Shown: positions 49,260-58,503 of the stretch, piece by piece
How positions within the stretch are numbered: position 1 is the first letter of the stretch
Layout of the letters: the number at the start of each line of letters is the position of its first letter
Source: Methanoculleus frigidifontis
GTDB lineage: Archaea; Halobacteriota; Methanomicrobia; Methanomicrobiales; Methanoculleaceae
NCBI RefSeq assembly: GCF_030464345.1
Contig: NZ_VCYH01000004.1
Location: 281,186 to 345,185 of the forward strand
Direction of reading: 5' to 3'
Length of the DNA stretch: 64,000 bases
The notes under the pieces: generated by a model
What the model was told of the DNA's origin: nothing
Database searches by the model: none
The model's input: the letters and a program-made list of their open reading frames with translations, nothing else
Position numbers and translations under genes: made by a program

Positions 49260-50266
49260 AGCTCCTTCCTCAGATCGATGATCTGGGACATCTCCGGCCC
49301 GGTCGAGATCAGGGTGACCGGCGCGCGAATGTCCTTCTCCGCCTGCGTGATGAAGTCCCGTGCCTTGGCAGTGAGCCTGTCGTACTCGGTGACACCGTAA
49401 CAGGCAGGGTCGATCCGGTCGATGCCGGTGATCGCCGCCTGGGTGGCGCCGTTGATCATCGCCGAATACCGGGCCATCTCCCCGTCCCAGAGACCGATCC
49501 GGCGCTGCCGCCGCGTAACAGTACCGAACTCTTCGATGCCGAGGTCATGGGACTTCTGCATCGTCATCTCGGTGGTAAAGGGGCCTTCGCCCACGCGTGT
49601 CGGGTACGCCTTGAAAACGACGATGACGTCGTCGATCCTCGTCGGGCCGACACCGTTGTCGGCGGCGATCTGCGATGCGGATGTATCCTTGCTGGTGACA
49701 TACGGGTATGTCCCGTAGTAGAGAGAGATACCGAAGCCCTGTGTGCCTTCGAGCAGTACTGTCTCCCCCTTCTCGATGGCGGTATTGACCTCCAGCGGGA
49801 CATCGGTGATATATTTGGCGAGCTCCGGCACGTCCTTCGCCTGCCGGGAGGTCCGCATCACCCGGTCGGCGTTCGCCGGGCCGCAACCGGTGCCGGTGCT
49901 GCCGATCTTGGTCTTGAGATGTTCACTGCCGCGGTCACGCTTGATATGCTCCTCCTCGATGATGCCGCAACGCCCGTCCACGAAGATCCGGTCATCCACG
50001 CCGACAAGGTCAACCTCTTTTAAAAACACCCGCGGGTCGACCAGAACGCCGCTGCCGATCATTAGGCGGGCATCCGGGTACACAAAGCCCGACGGCACCA
50101 TCCGGACTCCGTACTCCGTATCCCCGACGAGGACGGTGTGACCGGCATTCGGTCCGACACCGCCGCGCGAGATGATAGTCGGACTGTCCTCGTGGGCAAC
50201 GTGTGCAACAATCTTCCCCTTTCCTTCGTCCCCGAAGAATCCGCCGACGATAACTGTACAACTCAT
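49256..50266 (-). CDS. purA: Adenylosuccinate synthetase
   Basis: Joins IMP and aspartate with GTP on the way to [16 protein letters not shown] near residue 8 is the GTP loop, GPNAGHTV near 41, [10 protein letters not shown] near 125 and [11 protein letters not shown] near 265 (in place of the usual TGRPRR). At 336 aa it is the shortened archaeal form, about 90 residues less than the bacterial enzyme. I start at ATG 50266 (MSCTVIVGG). It heads an operon that reaches to pdxT. Confidence 0.95.
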   Translation of the reverse strand: MSCTVIVGGFFGDEGKGKIVAHVAHEDSPTIISRGGVGPNAGHTVLVGDTEYGVRMVPSGFVYPDARLMIGSGVLVDPRVFLKEVDLVGVDDRIFVDGRCGIIEEEHIKRDRGSEHLKTKIGSTGTGCGPANADRVMRTSRQAKDVPELAKYITDVPLEVNTAIEKGETVLLEGTQGFGISLYYGTYPYVTSKDTSASQIAADNGVGPTRIDDVIVVFKAYPTRVGEGPFTTEMTMQKSHDLGIEEFGTVTRRQRRIGLWDGEMARYSAMINGATQAAITGIDRIDPACYGVTEYDRLTAKARDFITQAEKDIRAPVTLISTGPEMSQIIDLRKEL

Positions 50267-50323
50267 TGTTCTATCAAGTAGGATGGAGTGATTCATAGTG
50301 ATAAAAGCACCGAATGTGCTCGT

Positions 50324-50724
50324 TTACTCCAGGGCTGCAAAACCGGGAAAACCAGGGAAAAACCAGGTCATTTCCGCTGCTCTGCGATGATAGCAACACC
50401 CGTGAGCGCCGAGAAGATTTCGCCCCCTATCGGATGTCCCGCTCGCACGGCTGAAGATGCGCCCGAAGCCTCTCAGGTACCGCCAGCGGAGGAGGAGATG
50501 CACGACGACGAACGCCGCAAAGATAAGGCTCGCAGCATTATGCAGATCCTGCCAGCCGCTCCTGGCAATGCCGAGAAAGATGTTGGTCGTAACAACCCCG
50601 GCGCCGCCGCGAAAGCCTCCAGCCGGGGGAAGGACGACTCTAGGACCAGTCCCGATACGAAGGAGGGAATGAACGCGATCAGCGCAATGATATCGACGAA
50701 TGCGTTTACTGCTGCTTTCTGCAT
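50324..50724 (-). pseudogene. DUF4405-like membrane protein broken by a frameshift
   Basis: Frame one starts at ATG 50724 (MQKAAVNAFVDIIALIAFIPS) behind AGGAA and a TATA-like GGTATATTC at 50740-50750. The match continues in a second frame as VVLPPAGGFRGGAGVV, then FLGIARSGWQDLHNAASLIFAAFVVVHLLLRW. Together these give the DUF4405 pattern of two or three helices with conserved His (DLH, VVHLLL). The join needs a one-base shift near 50640-50650. It may be a real mutation or a sequencing error. Confidence 0.65.
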
Positions 50725-50831
50725 CGCTTTTTCCTCGTTTGAATATACCACGCCGGAGTATATGGGGATGGGTGCTCCGGTGCACCTGGCACGAAGAAGA
50801 TGCGGGACAGACAATATGTACATCTGTTTAG

Positions 50832-50853
50832 ACCCCTTTGTTTCCTGTGGAAC
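50832..50853 (+). repeat. ORB-like box 1 (variant)
   Basis: ACCCCTTTGTTTCCTGTGGA differs from the box at 54319 by one base (T for A in TTTCCAGTGG). Confidence 0.6.
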
Positions 50854-51050
50854 TGACGGATCTTTACCATCCCCGCCCATTCTCACGAGTTCCTCTGGCC
50901 AACCGGGATCGTTGATGTCCCGAATGTTCCAAAACCATGCGGTCATGCAGAACCGGGAGGATCTTGGGGTAATTGACGTACCGCACACGTATCATCGGAT
51001 CGGAGCGCCCCTGATCCCGGCATGAAAAAAATCGCCGAATAAATCACCAT

Positions 51051-51074
51051 CTCCACTGGAAATAAAGGGGTTCT
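51051..51074 (-). repeat. ORB-like box 2
   Basis: On the minus strand it reads AACCCCTTTATTTCCAGTGG followed by AG. It carries the full TTTCCAGTGG core and the CCCCTTT block. Confidence 0.7.
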
Positions 51075-51175
51075 CCGACCTCCGTTCGTCGGACAAAGAT
51101 TAATTTGCAGGTTCCATCGGCAGAAAGAAGCTATAAAAAAGCTTCTCATTGAGAATAGAGAGGTTTTAAGAGATT

Positions 51176-52333
51176 TCAGGTTTTCAGCCCGCAGAGGAAC
51201 GCTTCCATACGCTCGAGCGCTGTTTTCAGATCCGCACGGGAGACGGCGTAGGCACACCGGACGTGCCCGGGTCCGCCGAGAACGCTGCCCGGTACAACCG
51301 CAACGTGCTGCTCCCGGAGGAGAGACTCGGCAAACTCCGGATCTGTCATCCCCGTACTCTCCACCGAGGGGAAGGCATAGAATGCACCCTTGGGAACATG
51401 GCAGGTGAGCCCGAGCCGGTTCAGGCCGTCCACAAAGAGATTTCTCCGGACGTGGTACTCCCGCACCATTGCATTCATCTCGGCAGCGCCGTTCCGGAGC
51501 GCCTCGTACGCAGCAATCTGGGCCATGACCGGAGCGCAGAGGGCAACGTACTGGTGGATCTTCAACGCCGCGGTCGTTATCTGCGGCGGTGCGCAGAGGT
51601 ACCCGATCCGCCAGCCGGTCATGGCAAATGCCTTTGAAAACCCGTTCAGGGTAATCGTCCGCTCCGCAAGGTCGGGAAGCGATGCCGGCGAGAAGTGCTG
51701 CCCGTCGTAGGTGAGCTCGGCGTAGACCTCATCGCTGATCAGGAGGAGGTCATGATCGACGATCACGTCCGCAACCGCCCGGTAATCTGCCTCGCTCATG
51801 GTGCCGCCCGTAGGGTTGTTCGGGAAGTTGGCGATGACCACCTTCGACCTACCGGTGATCCGCTCCATCAGCGCATCTGCAGTCAGCCGAAATTCGGTCT
51901 CTGCCGTGCAGGGGACCGGGACCGGCGTGCCGCCGGCAAGGGTGACGCACGGGGAATACGAGACATAGCACGGCTCGGCAACCAGCACCTCGTCACCGGC
52001 ATCCACAACGGAGCGGATGGCGATATCCACCGCCTCTGAAACCCCGTTCGTAACGATGATCTCACTCTCGGGGTCGTAGGGCGTGTGAAACCGCGCATCA
52101 AGATACCGGGAGATCGCGGCCCTAAGCTGAGGCGTGCCTTTGTTCGAGGTGTAGTTCGTAACGCCCTGCTCGATGGAGTAGATGCTCGCCTCGCAGATGT
52201 TCCAGGGGGTGCAAAAGTCGGGTTCACCGACCCCGAGCGAGATGACGTCGTCCATTGTCAGGGCAATGTCGAAGAACTTCCGGATGCCTGACGGAGGGAT
52301 GACGCGGGCTCGCTCAGAGATAAAATCCCTCAT
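51176..52333 (-). CDS. Class I/II aminotransferase
   Basis: A 385-aa PLP enzyme: SLGVGEPDFCTPW near residue 32, NFPNNPTGGTM near 170, and the PLP lysine in NGFSKAFAMTGWRIGY near 235. It resembles the aspartate/aromatic aminotransferase group and the 19130 paralogue. It lies 9 bases behind an Lrp-type regulator, which often controls amino acid genes, so the two may form a regulatory pair. Confidence 0.92.
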   Translation of the reverse strand: MRDFISERARVIPPSGIRKFFDIALTMDDVISLGVGEPDFCTPWNICEASIYSIEQGVTNYTSNKGTPQLRAAISRYLDARFHTPYDPESEIIVTNGVSEAVDIAIRSVVDAGDEVLVAEPCYVSYSPCVTLAGGTPVPVPCTAETEFRLTADALMERITGRSKVVIANFPNNPTGGTMSEADYRAVADVIVDHDLLLISDEVYAELTYDGQHFSPASLPDLAERTITLNGFSKAFAMTGWRIGYLCAPPQITTAALKIHQYVALCAPVMAQIAAYEALRNGAAEMNAMVREYHVRRNLFVDGLNRLGLTCHVPKGAFYAFPSVESTGMTDPEFAESLLREQHVAVVPGSVLGGPGHVRCAYAVSRADLKTALERMEAFLCGLKT

Positions 52334-52342
52334 TTCGTCGCC

Positions 52343-52834
52343 TCAGAACGAATATGGGAGGCGTTCCACCTCATCGTGTTCAGCAAGGATGGTGCCGTTC
52401 TCCTTGTAGGATTTCATGGTGATGTGCGTCGCCGTCTCCCGGATACTGTCCATGGGAGCGATCTGTTCGGAGACAAACCGGGCAATCTCATGCATGCTCC
52501 CGCCGACGACGAGGAGCTGGAGGTCGTATGCGCCGGTCATCAGCCGAAGCGACCGCACCTGCCGGAACCGGGCGATCCTGTCCGCAATCCGGTCGTAGCC
52601 GTAGTCCCGTTCCGGCGACACCTTCAGCTCGATAACGGCGGTAACCAGACCGTCACCTGCCCGTTCCCAGTCGACAAATGCAGCGTATTTCCGGATCGCG
52701 CCCAGTTCCTCAAGCTTCCTGATGCGTTCCTCGACCTCGCGCTCATCACATTCCGCCATCACCGCAAGTTCACCGAGCGGGATGCGGCAGTTCTCCTCCA
52801 GCTCGCGGAGGAGCAGACGATCTGTTTCATCCAT
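52343..52834 (-). CDS. Lrp/AsnC-family transcriptional regulator
   Basis: A 163-aa protein with an N-terminal helix-turn-helix (LLRELEENCRIPLGELA near residue 7) and a C-terminal RAM ligand-binding domain (SLRLMTGAYDLQLLVVGGS near 95). It probably senses an amino acid. It is the middle gene of orc1-lrp-aminotransferase, 4 bases from the orc1 stop. Confidence 0.93.
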   Translation of the reverse strand: MDETDRLLLRELEENCRIPLGELAVMAECDEREVEERIRKLEELGAIRKYAAFVDWERAGDGLVTAVIELKVSPERDYGYDRIADRIARFRQVRSLRLMTGAYDLQLLVVGGSMHEIARFVSEQIAPMDSIRETATHITMKSYKENGTILAEHDEVERLPYSF

Positions 52835-52838
52835 GAAA

Positions 52839-54122
52839 TCACCTGAACATTGCTTTCAAACGATTGCTGTCGATCTCTTTCAGCCGCTGATCCGAGAGAC
52901 GCGGATCGCGGTGGACGACCTCCTCGATCTTGCTGGTGGCGGCGTCGAACCACATCTCCTTGGTCCGGCCGTACCGGCCGCGCGAGACAACCCGCGTGTT
53001 GATGACGCCGAGCATATTCAGCTCCGAGATGAGATCGGTGATCCGCCGGTGCGTCAGAACATCGAGATCGAGGATCCGTGCGATCTCCCGGTACACCATC
53101 GTGACCTCGCCGCTCGTGAAGATCCTTTTGCCCATCTGCTCAAGGATCAGCATCGCGTAGAGGACGGCCTTGCTCTGGGTCGGGAGGGTTGAGACACACT
53201 CCACCATGCTGTCCGTCTCGATCTTCTCCTGGGCAAGTTTGACGTGCCGTTCCGTCACCAGCGTAGCATTCTCACGATCCGAAAGTTCCCCCGACACCCG
53301 GAGAAGGTCCAGCGCCCGGCGGGCGTCACCGTGCTCCTGCGCCGCGAGCGCGGCACAGAGGGGAATGACCGTTTCGTCGAGGGCACCTTCCGCAAACGCT
53401 ATGTCGGCACGCTGCTGCAGGATATCGCAGAGTTGCGGGGCATTGTAGGGTGGGAAGACGATCTCCTCCTCAGAGAGCGACGAGAGCACCCGGGGATCGA
53501 GGAAGTCGGTGAACCGAAGATCGTTCGAGATGCCGATGATGCTGACCTTGGCCTCCTTGAGGTCGGAGTTGATCCGGGTGAGATTATACAGTGTATCGTC
53601 CCCGCTCTTCTTGACGAGTTTGTCGATCTCGTCGAGAACGATCACCATGACACCGCCGCTCGCCTCAAGCTGGTTTTTGAGTTCCATGTACACCTGGTCG
53701 GTCGGCCATCCGGTCATCGGGATGTGCGTCCTCGTGGTATCGCTCGGATGGTCGTCGTGATCTTCGAGGCAGTTTGCAATCTGCGCCAGCACCCGGTACT
53801 GGGTGTCGATCACTTCACAGTTGAGGTGGACGATGCGGCAACGTGTCCCGGTGACGCCGCTTGCGCTCTCGAGCTCGAGACCGACATACCTGACAGATGC
53901 CGTCTTCCCGGTTCCGGTCTTCCCATATATCAGAATATTGGAGGGTGTTTCGTTGTTCAGCGCCGGCGCAAGAATAGATGCGATCTCATCGATCTGCGGT
54001 TTTCGGTGAGGGAGAACATGTGGCCGGTAGCTGTGCCTGAGTACTTCGCGATTCTTAAATATCCTTTTATTAGTGAGATATTTCTTGAATAAGCCCATAG
54101 AGTTGGTTTCATCGTCCGACAT
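52839..54122 (-). CDS. orc1: Orc1/Cdc6 replication initiator
   Basis: A 427-aa AAA+ initiator. The Walker A loop is YGKTGTGKTAS near residue 66, Walker B VIVLDEIDKLV near 160, sensor 1 IIGISNDLRF near 195, and the arginine-bearing sensor 2 HGDARRALDLLR near 270. A C-terminal winged-helix domain (about 310-410) binds origin boxes. ORB repeats directly upstream make it the cognate initiator of this origin. A start at MGLFKKYL (54098) is also possible. Confidence 0.97.
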   Translation of the reverse strand: MSDDETNSMGLFKKYLTNKRIFKNREVLRHSYRPHVLPHRKPQIDEIASILAPALNNETPSNILIYGKTGTGKTASVRYVGLELESASGVTGTRCRIVHLNCEVIDTQYRVLAQIANCLEDHDDHPSDTTRTHIPMTGWPTDQVYMELKNQLEASGGVMVIVLDEIDKLVKKSGDDTLYNLTRINSDLKEAKVSIIGISNDLRFTDFLDPRVLSSLSEEEIVFPPYNAPQLCDILQQRADIAFAEGALDETVIPLCAALAAQEHGDARRALDLLRVSGELSDRENATLVTERHVKLAQEKIETDSMVECVSTLPTQSKAVLYAMLILEQMGKRIFTSGEVTMVYREIARILDLDVLTHRRITDLISELNMLGVINTRVVSRGRYGRTKEMWFDAATSKIEEVVHRDPRLSDQRLKEIDSNRLKAMFR

Positions 54123-54200
54123 AGTGTCACCGGGGGAGTATGGCCAGGACGTGATCGTTTTGAGTCGCTGCCAGATAAGCTGTTCGTTTTCAGGTTAGAT

Positions 54201-54223
54201 AACCCCTTCGTTTCCAGTGGAAC
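54201..54223 (+). repeat. ORB box 3
   Basis: Reads AACCCCTTCGTTTCCAGTGG followed by AAC. It is the copy nearest orc1. Confidence 0.8.
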
Positions 54224-54318
54224 AATGGAGATGTCAGACAAACTCCGATACGTGAGAAAGCTTTCGTACCCGGCAGGATATGAGAATCTTTTGATGAGGC
54301 CCGATCGTCGAGCTCCCC

Positions 54319-54341
54319 CACCCCTTTGTTTCCAGTGGAGT
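54319..54341 (+). repeat. ORB box 4
   Basis: Contains ACCCCTTTGTTTCCAGTGGA, the reverse complement of the archaeal mini-ORB core TCCACTGGAAACAAAGGGGT. It borders the AT-rich element on its left. Confidence 0.85.
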
Positions 54342-54344
54342 GTG

Positions 54345-54436
54345 ATGATGATACAGATCTCTGATTATCAAAAATGAATGATGATGATAACAGTCATGTG
54401 TACCTCTCTTTCTCATACTATAAAAAATAAACGAAG
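54345..54436. other. AT-rich DNA unwinding element candidate
   Basis: Includes TTATCAAAAATGAATGATGA and CTATAAAAAATAAACGAAGG, far richer in A and T than the surroundings. It lies between the plus-strand box 4 and the minus-strand box 5, where the helix would be opened. Confidence 0.65.
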
Positions 54437-54557
54437 GTGCGTACGATCAAAACTGCGATCGCGATCGGTCCTGATCCGATCGAGGCGTACCGACCGGATC
54501 GCGTCTGGAGAGCCAGAAACACGGACAAACAATTCAGGGTGGATGCGGAGGATCGAA

Positions 54558-54582
54558 TCTCCAGTGGAAATAAAGGGGTGGG
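54558..54582 (-). repeat. ORB box 5
   Basis: On the minus strand CACCCCTTTATTTCCAGTGG followed by AGA. It is inverted relative to boxes 3 and 4 and closes the origin on the right. Confidence 0.82.
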
Positions 54583-54652
54583 GGAATTCTCGGTATTTTG
54601 TCCTGGAAGATCGGAAAGTAAAATGCTGTTACCCGGAGTACCAGATTGGTAT

Positions 54653-55141
54653 ATGGACAGAAACCATCATAAACCACTTCATGTCACTGCTGCCGTCATA
54701 ACCGTCTCGACGACACGCACTGAAGAAACGGATGTCAGCGGCTGTATTATTAAGGATCTCCTCGAGAAGGCCGAGATCGAGATCATGCATTATGCGGTCA
54801 TTCCCGACGATATGGAGCGGATACGATCCGAAGTTTACACTGCTCTTGGGGAAGCGTCCTGTATCATCGTGACGGGAGGTACCGGTCTTACCAGCGATGA
54901 CTGCACCATCGAAGCGATCACACCGCTTCTTGAAAAGAAGATGGACGGATTCGGAGAGCTCTTCCGCTTGAAGAGTTACGAGGAGATCGGAACCGCTGCC
55001 ATCCTGTCCCGGGCAGCAGCCGGCATCATCGGCGGTCGGGCGGTCTTCTGCATTCCCGGTTCATCAAAGGCAGTCACTCTTGCCACCCGCGAGATCATCA
55101 TCCCTGAGATCCGGCACATTCTTACGCACGCTTCTCAGTAG
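54653..55141 (+). CDS. moaB: MoaB-like molybdenum cofactor protein
   Basis: A 162-aa MoaB/MogA-fold protein of molybdopterin synthesis. It contains ITVSTTRTEETDVSG near residue 16, the substrate loop VTGGTGLTSDDCTIEAI near 70, and FCIPGSSKAV near 130. It would adenylylate molybdopterin before Mo or W insertion, needed for formylmethanofuran and formate dehydrogenases. I start at ATG 54653; an in-frame ATG at 54623 is possible. Confidence 0.92.
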   Translation: MDRNHHKPLHVTAAVITVSTTRTEETDVSGCIIKDLLEKAEIEIMHYAVIPDDMERIRSEVYTALGEASCIIVTGGTGLTSDDCTIEAITPLLEKKMDGFGELFRLKSYEEIGTAAILSRAAAGIIGGRAVFCIPGSSKAVTLATREIIIPEIRHILTHASQ

Positions 55142-55151
55142 CGGTTCCGTA

Positions 55152-55667
55152 CTACCGGTAGACCTCGAGAAGAGCAACCCGCTCAAGAACGAGGTCCTGG
55201 ATCCGGCCTCTTCCGACCACCGCGAGTTCTTCCGGGGTGATCCCGAAGATCTCCTGTAGACGTTTTGCCTTGTCCGGGTCGATCGTCTCCCAGTCTTCGT
55301 CGACGAACTGAAGAACCGTCGCGAGCTCGTCGCGAGCTCCCCCGGAAGGCGGGCAGATGCCGACATAGAGCCGGTTCTCCCCGGTGCGGATCCCGTAGTT
55401 TGCAGCGAGGAGGCACTGCCTGGTTCCGGCGGCATAGAGCAGCGCCTCCATCTCGAACGAGTTCGCGATCGGTGTTCCTTCGGAGTACGATCGCCATGCA
55501 TGCCGGAGCGCCGATCGCACATGCTCCTCGCCGGCCATCCGATCGGCGTCAAAGAGGATGATATGCGTCCCATACTTTTCGGCGATCGCGCGTACCTGCT
55601 GCAGGAACGAGACCTTTTCGCTGATATCGGTTCGGGCCTGGTACAGTTCACATCTGATATCGTCCAT
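55152..55667 (-). CDS. cgi121: KEOPS complex subunit Cgi121
   Basis: A 171-aa protein with the Cgi121 pattern: AEKYGTHIILFDADRMAGEEHVRSAL near residue 30 (quoted in part: HIILFDADRM), ANSFEMEALLYAAGTRQCLLA near 70 and YGIRTGENRLYVGI near 92. Cgi121 binds the tRNA tail for the KEOPS complex, which makes N6-threonylcarbamoyladenosine at tRNA position 37. It follows hel308 by 6 bases, a common archaeal neighbourhood. Confidence 0.88.
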   Translation of the reverse strand: MDDIRCELYQARTDISEKVSFLQQVRAIAEKYGTHIILFDADRMAGEEHVRSALRHAWRSYSEGTPIANSFEMEALLYAAGTRQCLLAANYGIRTGENRLYVGICPPSGGARDELATVLQFVDEDWETIDPDKAKRLQEIFGITPEELAVVGRGRIQDLVLERVALLEVYR

Positions 55668-55673
55668 CGTTCA

Positions 55674-57815
55674 TCACCCGAAATGGAAGAGGGTCGACTG
55701 CTGCTGCCCCGCGTCTGCGGCGATCTCGTCGCGCTCCCCTTCCAGCTGCTCGAAGATCTGAGCAGCGATCCCGGATCCGAGAACGCGGCCAATCTTCTCG
55801 ACACCTGCCTCCCGGATGGCGTCGAGACTGCAGAAACCGTTGTTAAAGAGCCTGCGGGCACGGACCCGGCCGATCCCGCGGAGCCTGACGATCGGCAGGA
55901 GCTCCTTTCTGATACCGTGCTTCATCCGCAGCTCCATATCCTCGATGGGGCGGGCGAGGTCCGGCGCGAACATCCGCGCCAGGTGTCGGCTGGCGTGGAT
56001 GAGCCAGTTCACGCTCTCCACCATCGCATACACGTCGCCGGGCCCAACGCCGTAGCGTTCGCAGATAGTCTCCTCGCCGACCTCATCCGCCCAGTCTGCA
56101 AGGAGCATCGCAGTCTTCAAGCTCCGCTCGAAATCTTCGCTTGCGTGCCAGGGGATATCGGTCCAGAGATCCTCCGCGTGTTCGGCGATGAACCGGTCGA
56201 GGTAGTAGGCGTCGTTTTTGCGCACGTACAGCGTCGGCATGTCGGGCGTCGTGCAGAGGAGCTGCAGAAAACCGATATCGCTGTACTCCTCCACCTCGGA
56301 GATCGTCGTTGCGATCGTCTCGGCGCTCCGCGGATCCAGGTAGAGCCTGGAGACGAGCGACCCGTACTCGGTCGGCTCGATCCACTCCCCGACCTCGAGG
56401 ATCATCTCGCTCTCCCGCAGAAACTCGAGCACCCGCTGCACCACCCGCTTGAGCGCGGCCGTGCTTCCCTTCGATGCCGCGTAGAACGTCCGCTCCATGA
56501 ACGCCGTCAACTCTGCGTGCTCCCGGGCGAACCCGGTGGCGATAAGGGAGAGGATGTGCGATGCGATCACCGCTTCGTTTGCGCACTGGCTCCGGACATC
56601 CTCGGCGGGTGCGTCGATGTAGCAGTCGAAGAGTTCGTCGATCATATCCTCGCCTTTGGCGATCAGCACGGCCTCGCCGTAGGGGTCGAGATGCGGGCGC
56701 CCGGCCCTGCCGGCCATCTGCCGGTACTCGCGCACCGGGATCGGTGCCATGCCGTCACCGGCACTGTAGCGGAGGTAGTCGCGGATGATCACCCGCCGGG
56801 CGGGCAGGTTCAGGCCCGCCGCCAGGGTCGGGGTGGATGAGATCACTTTGATATGCCCGTCCCGGAACCCCTGCTCGACGATCCGGCGCTCCTCCTTCTT
56901 GAGGCCGGCGTGGTGGAAGGCGGCGCCCTGCGCGACACAGGCGGCGAGCGTTTTTTCGGTATTGGTATCGGCTTTCGCCCGGATCCGCTCGGCAAACTCC
57001 AGCAACTCGGGATTATCCAGCTTCAGGCCGGCGGCTGCCCGTTTTGCAAACGCCTCCGCGTTCTTGCGGGAGCTGACGAAGACCAGGCACTGGCCTCCCT
57101 CGCCGACCGTGTCCAGGCAGAGGTCGAGGTCTTCGTGTTTCGTCCGGTGCTCCACCGGTCGGTCGGAGTCAGGGAAGTGGATGCACCCGTGGTGATAGAC
57201 GCCCTCGCGGAGATCGACCGGCCGCCACTCGCTCTCCACGAGACCCGCGTCCATCCAGTCCGCGAGCTCCTGCGGGTTGCCGATGGTTGCGGAGAGGGCG
57301 ATCACCTGCATGGCAGGGTTTTTGTAGCGGAGTTTTGCGATCACCATCTCGAGCGTCGCTCCTCGGTCGGGTGAGTCGATGAGGTGCACCTCGTCGAGGA
57401 CGAGGAGACTGATCTCGGCAAGCCAGGGAGTCCGGTTCCGGAGGAGTGAGTCCACCTTCTCGCTCGTCGCCACGATGATGTCGTTTCTCCCAAGGTAGTC
57501 GTCCCTGCGGTCGAAGTCTCCGGTGGCGATACCGACCCTGACGCCTTTTCCTGAAAAATCGTCGTACTTTTCACTGGCGAGCGCCCGAAGCGGGACGATG
57601 TAGAGGCATTTCCCCCTATTCCCGATATGGTGGTGCATCGCCATCTCGGCGACGAGCGTCTTGCCGCTTGCCGTCGGAATGGCGATGAGGAGGTTTTTGC
57701 CGTCGAAGAGCCCTTTCTCGACGCATTCTGCCTGCGGGGGGTAGAGGGTGGCGATCCCCTTCTCAGCATAGCATGCCGCAAGGGCGGGGGAGATCGGGAT
57801 ATCGGCTATCTGCAT
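55674..57815 (-). CDS. hel308: Hel308 superfamily 2 DNA helicase
   Basis: A 713-aa 3'-5' helicase that acts at stalled forks. Motifs in order: Q-region YPPQAE, Walker A IPTASGKT near residue 40, DEVH near 130, SATIGN, then in RecA2 SSRKNAEAF and QMAGRAGRP near 385. The ratchet and C-terminal helix-hairpin-helix ([13 protein letters not shown] near 655) follow. The last residues QSTLFHFG resemble a PCNA-interaction box. I start at ATG 57815 ([10 protein letters not shown]). Confidence 0.96.
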   Translation of the reverse strand: MQIADIPISPALAACYAEKGIATLYPPQAECVEKGLFDGKNLLIAIPTASGKTLVAEMAMHHHIGNRGKCLYIVPLRALASEKYDDFSGKGVRVGIATGDFDRRDDYLGRNDIIVATSEKVDSLLRNRTPWLAEISLLVLDEVHLIDSPDRGATLEMVIAKLRYKNPAMQVIALSATIGNPQELADWMDAGLVESEWRPVDLREGVYHHGCIHFPDSDRPVEHRTKHEDLDLCLDTVGEGGQCLVFVSSRKNAEAFAKRAAAGLKLDNPELLEFAERIRAKADTNTEKTLAACVAQGAAFHHAGLKKEERRIVEQGFRDGHIKVISSTPTLAAGLNLPARRVIIRDYLRYSAGDGMAPIPVREYRQMAGRAGRPHLDPYGEAVLIAKGEDMIDELFDCYIDAPAEDVRSQCANEAVIASHILSLIATGFAREHAELTAFMERTFYAASKGSTAALKRVVQRVLEFLRESEMILEVGEWIEPTEYGSLVSRLYLDPRSAETIATTISEVEEYSDIGFLQLLCTTPDMPTLYVRKNDAYYLDRFIAEHAEDLWTDIPWHASEDFERSLKTAMLLADWADEVGEETICERYGVGPGDVYAMVESVNWLIHASRHLARMFAPDLARPIEDMELRMKHGIRKELLPIVRLRGIGRVRARRLFNNGFCSLDAIREAGVEKIGRVLGSGIAAQIFEQLEGERDEIAADAGQQQSTLFHFG

Positions 57816-57818
57816 GCA

Positions 57819-57841
57819 AACCCCTTCATTTCCACTGCACG
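57819..57841 (+). repeat. ORB-like box 6 (degenerate) in the hel308 promoter
   Basis: AACCCCTTCATTTCCACTGC matches the box pattern over AACCCCTTCRTTTCCA, then departs at two or three bases. It ends against the hel308 start. Confidence 0.5.
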
Positions 57842-57939
57842 TGGCCGTCTTTCTGGTTGTCATGGTTATGGGTGACCGGGATCCCGAACCGGTTCCTGAA
57901 GAATGGCGGTTGTGGTATCACCGGGCAGCTGGTCTCGCA

Positions 57940-58482
57940 TCAGTAGTAGTATTCCAGCATATCCTGCTTCGCTTCTTTCTTCTTCTTATCGAGGAAGGAA
58001 TAGACGTGCTCGTGCGGAACGCCCTGGATGAGCATCTCGACGGCACTCCTCGCGGTTTTGATATTCTCGGGAAGGCCGATGAGCGCCACCGTCTTGCCGT
58101 GCACCGAGATGCCGGTGCTCGTCATATCCTCTATCTGGGCGCGTGACGCCCCGGCTTTTCCGATGATCCGGCCGCGGAGCCGCTCCATCTGGCGGGTCGA
58201 ACCGGCGAGATCGGAGAGGTCGATGATGTCGAGCATCATGTCTTCGTCCTCGAGAAGCCGGAACGCCCGTTCCGGTGAAAATCCCCTGTTGATCGCCCGG
58301 ACAATCTCTACGGCGGAGAGCATGGCGACCGGATCGTCGGCCTCGACGGCAACAATACCCTCTTCACTGTCGATCCGGATGGAGACCTCTGTCTTCTCTT
58401 CGATCTCGCGCTTGGTGGAGCCGGCCTTGCCGATAAGCGCTCCGAGCCTGTTTGCTGTAACTTTTATCTCCTGTGTTGCCAT
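57940..58482 (-). CDS. Two-KH-domain RNA-binding protein (archaeal Pno1/Dim2-like)
   Basis: A 180-aa protein with two KH modules: GALIGKAGSTKREIE near residue 13 and GRIIGKAGASRAQIE near 105, both with the GxxG loop intact. The lysine-rich C-terminus ends in LEYYY. It matches the archaeal counterpart of Dim2/Pno1, a small-subunit rRNA maturation factor, and its neighbour is RIO1, which acts in the same process. GTG 58488 is a possible earlier start. Confidence 0.92.
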   Translation of the reverse strand: MATQEIKVTANRLGALIGKAGSTKREIEEKTEVSIRIDSEEGIVAVEADDPVAMLSAVEIVRAINRGFSPERAFRLLEDEDMMLDIIDLSDLAGSTRQMERLRGRIIGKAGASRAQIEDMTSTGISVHGKTVALIGLPENIKTARSAVEMLIQGVPHEHVYSFLDKKKKEAKQDMLEYYY

Positions 58483-58503
58483 TGTCACAACCTTCTTCGT
58501 GTG

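Larger units (their letters stand above)
50725..51175. other. Intergenic region with two convergent ORB-like boxes
   Basis: About 450 bases without a gene. It holds the DUF4405 promoter at its left end, ORB-like boxes at 50832 (plus) and 51051 (minus) facing each other, and an AT-rich stretch beside the second box (51022-51050). No RNA gene is visible. Confidence 0.5.
54123..54652. other. oriC: Probable chromosomal replication origin (oriC)
   Basis: The 530-base gap upstream of orc1 has no gene. It contains three ORB boxes: 54201 and 54319 on the plus strand, 54558 on the minus strand. A long AT-rich stretch lies between the last two. Inverted ORBs flanking an unwinding element next to orc1/cdc6 is the standard archaeal origin layout. 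Confidence 0.88.
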
